A stretch of DNA of 64,000 nt from Acetobacter thailandicus (GTDB lineage Bacteria > Pseudomonadota > Alphaproteobacteria > Acetobacterales > Acetobacteraceae). The stretch spans positions 1 through 64,000 of the forward strand of contig NZ_WOSV01000007.1 in NCBI RefSeq assembly GCF_011516655.1, in the 5' to 3' direction. Position numbers and translations under genes: made by a program. The notes beneath the pieces are model-generated. The model was not told the DNA's origin, did not search any database, and saw only the letters and a program-made list of their open reading frames with translations. Shown here piece by piece: positions 45,691 through 54,941 of this stretch (position 1 is the first letter of the stretch; each line of letters opens with the position of its first letter).

Positions 45691-46026
45691 TTATAAATGA
45701 TTAACAACAGTAATTAATCTGGTTTCTGGCAAAGTATCAGATGTAGAAACAGTACTCTCTGGCCGGTGATTCACGACTGTAATAACTCTTATATCTGACG
45801 TGGTATGTAATGCAGATGTTTCAGAATTTTCTGATGGTTTAGAATTCTGCATCACAGTAATCGTTTTTATATGTGGATTATTTTTAGCGCCGTCAGAACC
45901 AGTCAGCTCATTTAAAAGCTCTGTAAACACAGCTTCCAGTTTAGAATCTGAGAGATTTTCAGTGTTACCTGAAGAAGGCTGTGATAACGCACTGCCCTGC
46001 GCTGAAGATGTATAAAGAGCTACCAT
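45691..46026 (-). CDS. Small protein with three repeated ITV motifs
   Basis: This 111-residue protein is unrecognised. After a Ser/Gln-rich start (SSAQGSALSQPSSGNTENLS) the second half repeats a short motif three times: KTITVMQNSKP, RVITVVNHRP and RLITVVNHL at the very end. No Cys, no signal peptide. AAAGGTG precedes the ATG. Like its neighbour at 44830 it lies on the edge of the type III locus and could be a secreted substrate; this is inference. Confidence 0.55.
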   Translation of the reverse strand: MVALYTSSAQGSALSQPSSGNTENLSDSKLEAVFTELLNELTGSDGAKNNPHIKTITVMQNSKPSENSETSALHTTSDIRVITVVNHRPESTVSTSDTLPETRLITVVNHL

Positions 46027-46070
46027 TTTTCATCACCTTTATTTAAAAACCACTGAATTTATTATTAAAT

Positions 46071-47138
46071 TCAGATGATACTGGAGTAGTCAGGTGGATA
46101 ATCAATAAAATGATTAGGCATCCCGCGTAAATTTGTAAGACTTATGCTGATACTTGCTGTCTCACCTGTTACGTGATGCCACCAGCCTGCCGGAATATAA
46201 AGCATGTCGCCCGGCTCAACAGTAATATCGATTGCCGCAGCATTTCTGAACTCTGCATGTTGCTCAGGGATGTTCTGCGTCGGGTCTACCGGGCTGAAAA
46301 TCCACCTGTCATTACACATATAAGGGACCTGAGTTGCCGGGTAGAGGCGAAATCTTTTACGACCGTAAATCTGACAAAACAGAATATGATTCAGGTCCTG
46401 ATGCATCCCCGTTACGATGCCTTCAGGCCCCATCCATAAAAACACAGATTTCGCTAAATATTCACTATTAAGGTATGAATCCCCTATATTACCAATCTGC
46501 TCTCGCAATGCTGCGAATGGCGACTGATCGAGAAAAAAGTTATTAGCCGTCAGATAAAGGTCATTCCCCCTGCCATGAAGCATAGCAGAAATGAGCTCTT
46601 CAAAAGGAATGAAACGCTTAAGCTTCTCACCTTTCTCTTCATATGCACTTTCACCTGTTCGGCCTGCCTGCACCTGTATTTTTGTGCCAGCCCCGACAAG
46701 CTCAAGTAACGACTGAGGTGTCCAGTGGCGGGCTGCCCAGTGGTCAAAGCTTCCGCTAAACAAACCGGCACGATTTATCGACAAAAAATTCTGAATAAAT
46801 GTTTTATAGGCAGGCAGAGTTTCTTTTTTAAGGCGAAAATAATCGCTGTTCATACGATGATAAAAGTCAAGCGTTTTCAGCAATGATTCACGCTTTCTGG
46901 CCACTACCATACAACGCCGCGCTGCATATGTGTACGGACTGTTTTCTGCCTGTGCTATCTCACGATCAGCAAGCTCACCAGGTGTATTACCATTGATAAG
47001 AATTGTTCTTATCTGCCCGGCCGTATAGCCCTTTGCCAGGCTTTCGGCGATCCAGACCTGAACAGAGCGGGAAAGAACCTGTGTTTGTACTCTCTGCTCT
47101 GGTCGCGATGAATGTTTTTCGGCAGACGTCAGATTCAT
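46071..47138 (-). CDS. JmjC/cupin-8-type Fe(II)/2-oxoglutarate oxygenase
   Basis: The C-terminal half of this 355-residue protein is a cupin-8 (FIH/JmjC-like) fold. Metal ligands appear as His-x-Asp in GMHQDLNHILFCQIYGRKRF and the distal His in IPAGWWHHVTGE; PGDMLYIPAG is typical. The first 110 residues are alpha-helical and unassigned. Relatives hydroxylate protein side chains. The gene lies between candidate secreted proteins and type III genes, and an operator-like repeat sits 67 nt upstream, so it may belong to the secretion regulon. ATG 47138 is preferred over GTG 47147. Confidence 0.75.
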   Translation of the reverse strand: MNLTSAEKHSSRPEQRVQTQVLSRSVQVWIAESLAKGYTAGQIRTILINGNTPGELADREIAQAENSPYTYAARRCMVVARKRESLLKTLDFYHRMNSDYFRLKKETLPAYKTFIQNFLSINRAGLFSGSFDHWAARHWTPQSLLELVGAGTKIQVQAGRTGESAYEEKGEKLKRFIPFEELISAMLHGRGNDLYLTANNFFLDQSPFAALREQIGNIGDSYLNSEYLAKSVFLWMGPEGIVTGMHQDLNHILFCQIYGRKRFRLYPATQVPYMCNDRWIFSPVDPTQNIPEQHAEFRNAAAIDITVEPGDMLYIPAGWWHHVTGETASISISLTNLRGMPNHFIDYPPDYSSII

Positions 47139-47204
47139 TCCACTCACCTGTTAACACACCATAAATCGCTGTCACGGTTTCACCGCAACGGCTTGGCTAT
47201 GTCA

Positions 47205-47226
47205 CAGAAAGCTGACCCGGACCTGA
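47205..47226 (-). promoter_or_regulatory. Tandem 11-bp direct repeat, possible TtsI-like operator
   Basis: On the minus strand TCAGGTCCGGG is followed directly by TCAGCTTTCTG. The TCAG-G/C-T half-sites are 11 bp apart, as in the perfect repeat upstream of sctI (56900-56921). The second half-site with its preceding G (GTCAGCTT) also resembles the start of rhizobial tts boxes. It lies between the JmjC gene and the TadD-like lipoprotein gene. Confidence 0.45.
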
Positions 47227-47339
47227 CGTGTAACATAATCTTAAAAAATCTATATTAAGAAAATACTTTTAATATTGGTATTATAAAATCCGCCTGATTT
47301 TCTCAGCGCTCTGTTATGTGTCATAATAAAGGTTTCTAC

Positions 47340-48200
47340 ATGCCGCTGTCCTCTTTGCCACTCACAGCTTTATCCAGAGTGGTCATTGCAATTTTTGCGG
47401 CAACGCTCCTTGCCGGGTGCGTCACAAATAATTCACACAACCTTTCAGATGCAGCCCGACAACAAAAGACTGCTCATAACCCAGACGCTATGATGAGAAT
47501 AGGCACCAGTGCTGAAACCCGTGGTGACTGGGCTGCGGCTGCCGTATTTTACGGCCACGCGATGCAACTACGCCCTGATAATGCTGACTATGTCATAGCT
47601 TATGCCAATGCTCTTATGCATAATGGTCATGCAGAAGAAGCAATCAATGCTATTCATAAAGCTGAAAACTATTCATCTGATCATAACAAAATACAGCTTA
47701 CACTTTTCCTTGCCCGCCTGCTCAATACAGCGCACCGCTCTCAGGAAGCCATTGCAGCTCTACACCCTCTGATAGAACAACACCCTGACTCAGCACCTCT
47801 TCGTGTTGCACTCGGCGTCGCCTATGAACTGTCAGGAGATTCACCAGGAGCACAGCAGGCCTACCTTACGGCTTTAAAAATTGACCCGCATAATATTGCA
47901 GCACGTAATAACCTCGCTCTCTCTGAAGCGCTGGACGGACAGAACGAAACAGCCCGTAAAGCACTTCTGGCCTTGCGCACGGAAGCTGTAGAAACAGGAG
48001 CCCCCGCCAGCTCACTCGCCACCATTGATGGAAACCTCGCTATTGTTTATGCGCTTGAAGGTAACCTCACTGATGCGCGCCAGGCCGCACAGGGTGCTGC
48101 CCTTAACAGCGAAGAGACGCGACAAAATATGCGTTTTTATTCGTTTCTCCACGCATCTCAGGGAACAGAGTCTGCATCATCATCTGTGTTATCAGACTGA
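47340..48200 (+). CDS. TPR lipoprotein, TadD-like
   Basis: This 286-residue protein has a lipoprotein signal (hydrophobic run then LLAGC, Cys about residue 27) and at least five tetratricopeptide repeats, e.g. WAAAAVFYGHAMQLRPDNAD and APLRVALGVAYELSGDSPGA. TadD proteins of Tad pili are lipoproteins of this size and design that help secretin assembly. The start is ATG 47340, with AAAGG upstream. Its end overlaps the CpaD-like gene on the other strand by 43 nt. It is probably the pilotin for the CpaC-like secretin. Confidence 0.75.
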   Translation: MPLSSLPLTALSRVVIAIFAATLLAGCVTNNSHNLSDAARQQKTAHNPDAMMRIGTSAETRGDWAAAAVFYGHAMQLRPDNADYVIAYANALMHNGHAEEAINAIHKAENYSSDHNKIQLTLFLARLLNTAHRSQEAIAALHPLIEQHPDSAPLRVALGVAYELSGDSPGAQQAYLTALKIDPHNIAARNNLALSEALDGQNETARKALLALRTEAVETGAPASSLATIDGNLAIVYALEGNLTDARQAAQGAALNSEETRQNMRFYSFLHASQGTESASSSVLSD

Positions 48201-48895
48201 CCTGCTGTTCTGGCCGCAAGCGGTGTTGTTGTCGTGGTCTCAGCCGGCGTCGTCTGGCTTGCAGGTGTCAGACTGCTATCACTCCCGCCGGCTGAACCAG
48301 AAGCACCAGAAACTGAACCTGAACCTGTCTGCGATACAGGCTGCTGCTGGTTATTTTTATCTGCCCCCTGCTCCCACAATTCAACAACCCGGCCAAATCT
48401 TGCCCCGTTAGCAGGTTGTAGATGCGCCGGCTGAACCAGATCTCCCGGATTATCAATTTCTTCAGCCAGTGCACTGGCCTGCACACATGATCCGGTAGCA
48501 GACAAGCTGTTCGAGACATCTCCTGTCCAGCTTTTATGAACTGCCAGGCGGCAGTCAGGCCGCGCGACGAGGTAACGTCTCATCACCAGCATATCTGCCG
48601 GTGAATCCACATAATAAATCCGGGCAGCATTAACACCTGCATGGGTTAACATATGCCTTATTGTTTCAGCCTGCTGTTTATTCACGCTGCTAAGTGTCAC
48701 ATGCAGTTTTTGCGGGTCATTTATTTTTGCCAGTGCCTGCGCCACTGCCTGATAAGCCCCCTCCTCTGACAGCGATATGCTGATGTCATTCTCTCCCACG
48801 AGTAATGGCGGCGGTTTATTACCCTGACGTGCCCAGTGCATATCACAACCAGCGACAAAAAACGGAAGCAGAGTCAGTAAGATGTATTTTTTCAT
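48158..48895 (-). CDS. CpaD-like lipoprotein
   Basis: This 245-residue lipoprotein (LLPFFVAGC) has a central CpaD-type region, with ADMLVMRRYLVARPDCRLAV and the hallmark SATGSCVQASALAEEIDNPGDL, the C-x-x-x-x-x-N-x-x-x-x-x-x-x-P-x-D-L pattern of Tad secretin partners. The last 70 residues are Ser/Thr/Gln-rich and disordered. Its ATG overlaps the secretin stop by 4 nt, so it is made together with the secretin. Confidence 0.75.
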   Translation of the reverse strand: MKKYILLTLLPFFVAGCDMHWARQGNKPPPLLVGENDISISLSEEGAYQAVAQALAKINDPQKLHVTLSSVNKQQAETIRHMLTHAGVNAARIYYVDSPADMLVMRRYLVARPDCRLAVHKSWTGDVSNSLSATGSCVQASALAEEIDNPGDLVQPAHLQPANGARFGRVVELWEQGADKNNQQQPVSQTGSGSVSGASGSAGGSDSSLTPASQTTPAETTTTTPLAARTAGQSDNTDDDADSVP

Positions 48896-50310
48896 TGATA
48901 CAGAAACCCTCCTGCACCCTGCAGATGCGGTGCGCGCAGGGCATCAATATCACCATGCGTGGCACTGGCAGTACGATGTAGCAAAAGCGCCTCAAAAGCT
49001 GATGCTGGCCTGATATAATCAGTCGGCAACACAGGTACATGATCAGATGGATGCACAATATAAGCTGTTACAACAATCAGCAGCTCACTTTCATTGCGTT
49101 GAAAAGACGTAGAACGGAACAACGCTCCCAACACAGGAATATCACCCAGCCCGGGCACTTTCGAAATTGTATTACTCGCATCATTAGAAATCAGGCCACC
49201 AATGGCAAAACTCTGACCGGAGGCAAGCTGTATAGTGGTATCGGCCCTGTTTGTACGAATTGCCGGCACGATATTCCCGCTCCCGCCGGAGAGGGAATAC
49301 GCCCCATCAACAGCTTCCATCGACACCGTGCTGACTTCAGGTGCTACGTGCATGCTTATAGTACCGTCAGACAGAACCGTCGGTGTAAAGTTTACACTTA
49401 CTCCATAATTTTTATATGTAATGCCAACCGAACCAAGGCCCTGAGGCACCGGAACAGGGAACTGCCCGCCGGACAAAAATTTTGCGGTTTCGCCCGACAT
49501 TGTTGTCAGATTAGGCTCCGCCAGCATTGTTGCCAGACCTTCCGTCGCCATAGCGTCGAGGGTACCAGTTACTGATGAGCTCCCGTTAGTATAACTGCCT
49601 GATAGTGTATTTGTTGCACTTGATACAGTTTTAATGGCACTGGGCAATTCGCTCAGACCACCGGTAGCCGCTCCGATAGCAAAAGACCCCACACCGTTAA
49701 AAACGGTTGTCCAGTTAAACCCAAGGTCCTGCGATACCTTACGCTGTACTTCGGCTACTCTGACCTGCAGGTTAACCTGCACAGCCTGGCTTATGGTCAG
49801 CCGGTTTATAATCTGCTCTCCCGGGCCCGCATACTGACGCGCAAGTGCGGTCAGATGCGCTGCTGCCCGTGCATCTGGCACCCGACCGGACAGAACAACA
49901 CCCTGAGGTGAATTTTCTACCTGGATATTCTGCCCGCCTTCAGCCTGAATAGCCTGATGCATAGCATCCATATTAAAAGTGACTGTTACGTCACCCGAAA
50001 TCATTTTCCGGCCACTCTGATCAAGCACAATAAAGGTGGTATGACCGGGCTTTTTACCAAAAATAAAGAGGTTGTTATTATCGGTATACTGTACGTCCAT
50101 AATTGCCGGATCAGCAATCATAACATTTGCCACCTGTCCGGGCAGAGAGATGAGCTGCCCGCCGCCGACTGTCAGCGTCATATTATGAATGCCCTGAACC
50201 TGCCGGGCACTGAGAGAAGAACTAAGTGCCAGCATAGTCGCTGAAGCAGTGCATAAAAGCCTGACAGGCCTGATTGCCATGCGAATATGCCAGATTTTTT
50301 TTAAAAACAT
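48892..50310 (-). CDS. Tad-type (CpaC/RcpA) secretin inside a type III locus
   Basis: This 472-residue outer-membrane secretin has the Tad layout: signal peptide, pilus-N domain (GGGQLISLPGQVANVMIADP), BON-type domain (GVVLSGRVPDARAAAHL), and a C-terminal secretin core (TMLAEPNLTTMSGETAKFLS, GGQFPVPV, VPGLGDIPVLGALFRSTSF). It has no type III N0/N1 domains. I start at ATG 50310, just after the regulator stop. The regulator, this gene and the CpaD-like gene form a leftward run behind sctV. No Tad ATPase, platform or pilin genes are nearby, so it probably supplies the outer-membrane ring of the type III system. Confidence 0.85.
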   Translation of the reverse strand: MFLKKIWHIRMAIRPVRLLCTASATMLALSSSLSARQVQGIHNMTLTVGGGQLISLPGQVANVMIADPAIMDVQYTDNNNLFIFGKKPGHTTFIVLDQSGRKMISGDVTVTFNMDAMHQAIQAEGGQNIQVENSPQGVVLSGRVPDARAAAHLTALARQYAGPGEQIINRLTISQAVQVNLQVRVAEVQRKVSQDLGFNWTTVFNGVGSFAIGAATGGLSELPSAIKTVSSATNTLSGSYTNGSSSVTGTLDAMATEGLATMLAEPNLTTMSGETAKFLSGGQFPVPVPQGLGSVGITYKNYGVSVNFTPTVLSDGTISMHVAPEVSTVSMEAVDGAYSLSGGSGNIVPAIRTNRADTTIQLASGQSFAIGGLISNDASNTISKVPGLGDIPVLGALFRSTSFQRNESELLIVVTAYIVHPSDHVPVLPTDYIRPASAFEALLLHRTASATHGDIDALRAPHLQGAGGFLYQ

Positions 50311-50317
50311 TTTATTG

Positions 50318-50998
50318 CTAACCACACTCTGCAGCCAGCCGGTAACCAACGCCCCGCACGACTTCAATTTTCACATGCGAGCCAGCTTTAGCCAGCTGCC
50401 TGCGGATACGGCTGACACGTACTTCTAAAGAATTGGGGCAATATTCTGCCAGTGCACCATATACATCGTGTTCAAGCCCGGCACGTGGCACCACACGCCC
50501 CCGACGACGCATAAGAGCTTCAAGAATAAACGTTTCGCGTTTCTGAAGCTGCAAAGCCAGGCCACCCACTGACACTTCACGCGTGAACGGACAAAGCGTG
50601 ACATCACTAAATTTATGATAATCATTGGTCTGCACACGAGAGCGACGTAAAACGGCACGAATACGGGCAATAACCTCACGTGGTGTAACTTCGCGCGTTA
50701 CGCTGTCATCCGCTCCTGACTCAAGGGCAATAATTCGCTCTTCAGGTGTGTCTGTAATCAGCAGAAGAAAAGTGTCCTCAGCAGCACCCCTGATAGTTTT
50801 CCTGTCTCGCCACCACGTTTTATAATCACCATCATACACGCGGGGGTCAAAAATAACGGCATCATAATGCCCCTGTGTCAGAGCATAGCTGGCATCTTCA
50901 AACATAATAAAAATATCTGTACCAAAACCAGCATGATGTAAGTGCTTTGCCAGACTGTTTGCAAAGCTCTGATCGGGTGACATGATCATCAGTCTCAT
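50318..50998 (-). CDS. TtsI-like OmpR-type response regulator
   Basis: This 226-residue regulator has an N-terminal receiver domain and a C-terminal OmpR/PhoB winged helix (EYCPNSLEVRVSRIRRQLAK, VRGVGYRL). The phospho-acceptor position Asp51 is present (AVIFDPR), but the acidic pocket is reduced (SPD at 7-9) and the conserved Lys-Pro after the last strand is replaced (GADDSVTREV), so phosphorylation may be weak or absent. Rhizobial TtsI is a similar atypical regulator of about this size. GGAG 6 nt before ATG 50998 sets the start. No histidine kinase is adjacent. Likely controller of the type III genes. Confidence 0.8.
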   Translation of the reverse strand: MRLMIMSPDQSFANSLAKHLHHAGFGTDIFIMFEDASYALTQGHYDAVIFDPRVYDGDYKTWWRDRKTIRGAAEDTFLLLITDTPEERIIALESGADDSVTREVTPREVIARIRAVLRRSRVQTNDYHKFSDVTLCPFTREVSVGGLALQLQKRETFILEALMRRRGRVVPRAGLEHDVYGALAEYCPNSLEVRVSRIRRQLAKAGSHVKIEVVRGVGYRLAAECG

Positions 50999-51029
50999 GA
51001 TCTTCTCCTGCCTCGTCCTTTTACCCGGG

Positions 51030-53165
51030 CTATTTTCCTGCAATAGCCTTGTCATTTCCAAAAAAGCCCATCCCGACAGAACCAACAGGATGAACCGGAA
51101 ATTCTTCAGCCAGATCCTGATAAGAAAGTACGGCGTTATCGAAGCCGTTACGCATCAGAAACCCTCTGACAAACCGACGTGTATCCACTGAACACACCAC
51201 AACTGGTTTTGTAATTTCAGTGTCTCCACCCATGTTACCCTGGGCTGCATTAAGGCAGTCACGCACTGCATCAAGCAGGTTTTGTGAGGCATCTGCCTCC
51301 AGCGCAAGAAATGCTCCTGAAGGTGCCTCACGAACAGATTTACGAATGATTTCATCTGCTTCATGCGTCATAACAACAGCAGCAATAGCCTTTTGTGCAG
51401 AGGCATAACGATGACATATCTGACGCGATAAAGCCTGGCGTACATGCTCTGTCAGTAACGGCGCTTTGCTCTCTTTCTCGCCCCACATCACAAGTGTTTC
51501 AAGTATCAGGCGCATATTGCGTAATGAAACATCTTCTTCCACAAGGCGGCGCAATATTTCTGCAAGACGCTGCACCGGCACAATTTTCAGAACCTCACGC
51601 GTCAGGTCTCCATACTCTTTTTCCACGCGCTGGATAATATGTCTGGTTTCCTGTAAGCCGACGAAACGGCCAGCATGCCGGCGCATGGCCGCACGGAAGC
51701 GAAAAACTATAACCCCGACATAATCATAAAACCCGATACCTGCTGCTCTGAGACGTCCTTCTTCCGCCATAGCAACCCATACTGAAGGCCCGGACGTTAA
51801 AAGAGGCTTTCCCTCCACCCCTTCAATTCCGGCGAGATCAAGATGCACAGGATCATCATACAGCACAAATGCATTGCGATACATTTCATGCTCTTCAATC
51901 GGGACATCTTCGAGATCAATTGAAAACCGTAAATCATCCGTATGACCAGCAGTGCGCACGCATGGAGCAGGACAACTGAAACCAAACTCTTTTTCAATGT
52001 CAGAACCAGCTCGGGCCAGAAAGCGCTCAAGACGAGAGCGATCACACACAGCGGCCATCCCCGGAGTCAGGGTAATAGCCAGCAATGACGTAAACTGCTC
52101 ACCGGGCTTTAATTGCCCATCAGGAACGGATATTTCAGGAAAAATTCCATCAGCAAGCTCAGCTTCATCTACAGATTTTCGTCGTGTCAGCTTATCAAAA
52201 ATAGCTTTCCAGTCAGGACGACTGCCGCAAAAAAAGAGTAATGCCAGAACAAAAAATACAGATTTAGGAAAACCAGGGATGAGCCCCATTGCCAGCAATA
52301 TACATGATGCCACGCGCAGCGCGCCTTTATGCGATGTCAGCTGGCCTGCCATATCACGCCCGAGGTCAAGACCATGCCCCCCGACACGGGTAACAACAAT
52401 TGCCGCAGTAATTGACAACAGCAAGGCCGGAATCTGAGAAATAAGCGCGTCACCAACAGTCAGCAGCGTATATGTGTGCATGGCTTCACTGGCAGACAGG
52501 CCACGCTGTGCAATACCAATGCTAATACCCCCCACAAGGTTCACAATAATAATAATTAACCCTGCAATAGCATCGCCTTTTACAAATTTTAGCGCACCAT
52601 CCATTGCGCCATGTAACGCGCTTTCACTCGATAATTCGGCTCGCCTTCGCCTTGCCTCAATAGCATCGATGTCACCAGAGCGCAGATCGCTGTCAATGCT
52701 CATCTGTTTACCTGGCATGGCATCAAGCGTAAAACGTGCACCAACCTCGGCTACACGTTCAGTACCTTTTGTAACAACGATAAACTGAACAGTCGTTACA
52801 ATTGCAAAAATGACCAGACCAACAACAATATTCCCCCCGATAACAAACTCGCCAAAAGTTTCGACAATCGTACCGGCATCAGCAGTCGTGAGAATAAGGC
52901 GGGTCACCGTGACCTCAAGAGCCAGGCGAAAAACTGTAGAGATCAGAATAATACCAGGCAAGGCCGTCAGATCGAGGGGGGAGCGCAGATATACTGCAAC
53001 CATCAGCAGCAGAACAGATAAGCTCAAATTGCAGCCAATAAGTATATCGGCCAGAGCCGCTGGCAATGGCATGATCAGCATGCCGATAGTCAGCATAAGA
53101 ACCAGAACAAGAGCCAGATCCTGACGCTGGCTCATAACACGGAAAAAAGGTGTCAGCGCCTTCAT
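51030..53165 (-). CDS. sctV: Type III secretion export gate protein SctV
   Basis: This 711-residue FHIPEP-family inner-membrane protein forms the nonameric export ring. The first 320 residues hold the membrane helices and the family signature RRAELSSESALHGAMDGALK followed by FVKGDAIAG. A cytoplasmic domain with ring-building subdomains fills the rest. Its ATG overlaps the sctY stop. Length matches non-flagellar members (HrcV/RhcV). Confidence 0.95.
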   Translation of the reverse strand: MKALTPFFRVMSQRQDLALVLVLMLTIGMLIMPLPAALADILIGCNLSLSVLLLMVAVYLRSPLDLTALPGIILISTVFRLALEVTVTRLILTTADAGTIVETFGEFVIGGNIVVGLVIFAIVTTVQFIVVTKGTERVAEVGARFTLDAMPGKQMSIDSDLRSGDIDAIEARRRRAELSSESALHGAMDGALKFVKGDAIAGLIIIIVNLVGGISIGIAQRGLSASEAMHTYTLLTVGDALISQIPALLLSITAAIVVTRVGGHGLDLGRDMAGQLTSHKGALRVASCILLAMGLIPGFPKSVFFVLALLFFCGSRPDWKAIFDKLTRRKSVDEAELADGIFPEISVPDGQLKPGEQFTSLLAITLTPGMAAVCDRSRLERFLARAGSDIEKEFGFSCPAPCVRTAGHTDDLRFSIDLEDVPIEEHEMYRNAFVLYDDPVHLDLAGIEGVEGKPLLTSGPSVWVAMAEEGRLRAAGIGFYDYVGVIVFRFRAAMRRHAGRFVGLQETRHIIQRVEKEYGDLTREVLKIVPVQRLAEILRRLVEEDVSLRNMRLILETLVMWGEKESKAPLLTEHVRQALSRQICHRYASAQKAIAAVVMTHEADEIIRKSVREAPSGAFLALEADASQNLLDAVRDCLNAAQGNMGGDTEITKPVVVCSVDTRRFVRGFLMRNGFDNAVLSYQDLAEEFPVHPVGSVGMGFFGNDKAIAGK

Positions 53166-53485
53166 CAGCGCAGAGCCTGCGTATAACAGGCAAAAGCCGC
53201 ACGGGCCTCCTCCAGGCGCCCAAGCTGATGCAACGCACGTGCCCGCAACAGAGTATGAGCATTATCAGAAACGGGCCTGATCTCTTCAAGACGGTCAAGA
53301 ACGGCGAGAGCCAGCTCGCCCCGTCTGATCATTGTATAAACATGCGCCAGCATACGCAGGCTTTCGCAATCATCAGGCTGCTGAGAAATTACCAGCAGCA
53401 GCATTGGCAAAGCCCGCCAGTTACGACCACAGCAAATATACAGATAAGCCAGAGAGACCAGAAGATCGCGCTGATCGCGCTCCAT
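53165..53485 (-). CDS. sctY: Type III chaperone-like TPR protein SctY
   Basis: This 106-residue all-alpha protein has TPR-like repeats (LAYLYICCGRNWRALPMLLL, ARALHQLGRLEEARAAFACY). Size, fold and position directly before sctV and after the sctX candidate match YscY, which with YscX binds the cytoplasmic domain of SctV. ATG 53485 is chosen over a TTG at 53500 because GGCGGA lies 7 nt upstream. Confidence 0.7.
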   Translation of the reverse strand: MERDQRDLLVSLAYLYICCGRNWRALPMLLLVISQQPDDCESLRMLAHVYTMIRRGELALAVLDRLEEIRPVSDNAHTLLRARALHQLGRLEEARAAFACYTQALR

Positions 53486-53489
53486 CACA

Positions 53490-53870
53490 TTATCCGCCAA
53501 TTATATTGCTGGAAGCATGAAGTAACCTGTCGAGACTGGCGATTTCATGGCGTAATGTATCAAGACCGCCAGGCACAACCGGTGCCGTATTAGCATGCGA
53601 AGATATCCGTGCTTCCAGACGCCGCAAAAGAAGCTGCCTCTGCGCAGGCATCAGCACAGCGGGGTTACAAATATGCGGCATAATATGCGTAAAAACAGCG
53701 TTAATAACACTCGGCGGGTCTATGCTGTCGGTTATTTCATCCTCAGCAAAAAGCGCTTCCTGAACTGACGCAACCTCTGTTTTCAGTAAAGGATCATCAC
53801 TTTGCACAGATACATCCTGCAAAGCACGATCGAGCCTGACAGAGCCTCCGCCATCAATCCTTTGAAACAC
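53490..53870 (-). CDS. sctX: SctX-like early type III substrate/partner
   Basis: This 126-residue mainly helical protein has the layout and place of YscX: gene order X-Y-V, stop 5 nt before the SctY start, C-terminal leucine-rich helix (LDTLRHEIASLDRLLHASSN). Sequence similarity to known YscX proteins is weak by eye, so the call rests mostly on synteny. Confidence 0.55.
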   Translation of the reverse strand: MFQRIDGGGSVRLDRALQDVSVQSDDPLLKTEVASVQEALFAEDEITDSIDPPSVINAVFTHIMPHICNPAVLMPAQRQLLLRRLEARISSHANTAPVVPGGLDTLRHEIASLDRLLHASSNIIGG

Positions 53871-53908
53871 ATAGACCTCATATCGCTATCGCACCTCAGA
53901 CTCGCAGA

Positions 53909-54853
53909 TCAGTAACGAACGTTAATGATTTGCGAACCTTTACTCATAACTATGCGATGAGATCTGATTTCTAAAAGAGACAATCCTGTTACAATTTCTG
54001 ATCCGGCTTTATAACGCTGGGCATGCACAACGATATTGGGGTTCTTCCCGGTCCATACCGCCTGCACAGGCAGGTCGGGTGGCGGACTGCCTGACCCGAC
54101 AGTAACCTTAGAAATCCAGACATACTGCGTGCCAAAAGCAGAATCGAACCATTTTTCTATTGTATGAAATTTTGCCATATCCTGCGCCGGCAGAGTGCCC
54201 TCAACAGTCACAACACCTGACTCAGCACTGACTTTAAGAGCTGACAGGCGCTCGCGGGCAATGGCACTTACAATCTTTTGTCCCAGGGCCGCATCGCTTA
54301 ACGTGGCCTCTTTGACCAAAGATCCGGTCCCGACATTATCAGCGCTCTGGCTGGCTGGTGGCACAAACGGCTTCTCTTTACCCATCGCGTCAGGGTGTAA
54401 TGCTGCCTGACACAAAAAAATTCCCAGAACCACGGCACCCCCACCGGCAATTAACACAACCGGATTGAGCTTTTTTGTCGATCTGTTTTTTTCTGAAACC
54501 TCAGAAAACTGCGCAGACAGAGTAGAAACATCACCAACATTCTGCCTGGAGCACAGTGCAATTGTTACACCTGCAACCCTCAGCCCCGCAGGTGCTCTGA
54601 CCTCTCTTTTTTCATGCACCGCCAGCGGTGCATCATCAACAAAGACATCTGAACTGAGAGCTGTGACTGAAAAAATATCAGGCCCGATACGCTCTACAGA
54701 CACATGCCGGGCAACAATGCCCTCATCAAGCAAGGCCATACCGGCTTCAGGGCCGGAGCCAATCACCACCGGAGCACCACTGGCAGAAATCATTTTTGCT
54801 TCAGCATGCAAGCCATTATGCACCTGTAACATAAAAGAATTTTCTGCATTCAT
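53909..54853 (-). CDS. sctD: Type III inner-membrane ring protein SctD
   Basis: This 314-residue protein has an N-terminal FHA-like domain (about 1-100), one transmembrane helix (NPVVLIAGGGAVVLGIFLCQ, about 135-155) and periplasmic BON-like ring-building domains (SAESGVVTVEGTLPAQDMAK). This order is that of YscD/HrpQ. It pairs with the lipoprotein SctJ in the basal body. I start at ATG 54853, although GAGGGG lies 13 nt away; ATG 54883 is possible. The gene follows the two small secreted candidates. Confidence 0.82.
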   Translation of the reverse strand: MNAENSFMLQVHNGLHAEAKMISASGAPVVIGSGPEAGMALLDEGIVARHVSVERIGPDIFSVTALSSDVFVDDAPLAVHEKREVRAPAGLRVAGVTIALCSRQNVGDVSTLSAQFSEVSEKNRSTKKLNPVVLIAGGGAVVLGIFLCQAALHPDAMGKEKPFVPPASQSADNVGTGSLVKEATLSDAALGQKIVSAIARERLSALKVSAESGVVTVEGTLPAQDMAKFHTIEKWFDSAFGTQYVWISKVTVGSGSPPPDLPVQAVWTGKNPNIVVHAQRYKAGSEIVTGLSLLEIRSHRIVMSKGSQIINVRY

Positions 54854-54941
54854 AACTTTACGGCAACCCCTCGTCAGATGCAAAAATGGTCTGCCAGGCA
54901 GAAATATTCCCCCTTGCAGACCATTTTCTGCTTAGTGCAGA

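Noticed and set aside
47340-50310. A Tad pilus assembly locus
   Set aside because: Only the secretin, CpaD-like and TadD-like genes are present; prepilin, peptidase, ATPase and platform genes are absent, and the genes are interleaved with type III genes.
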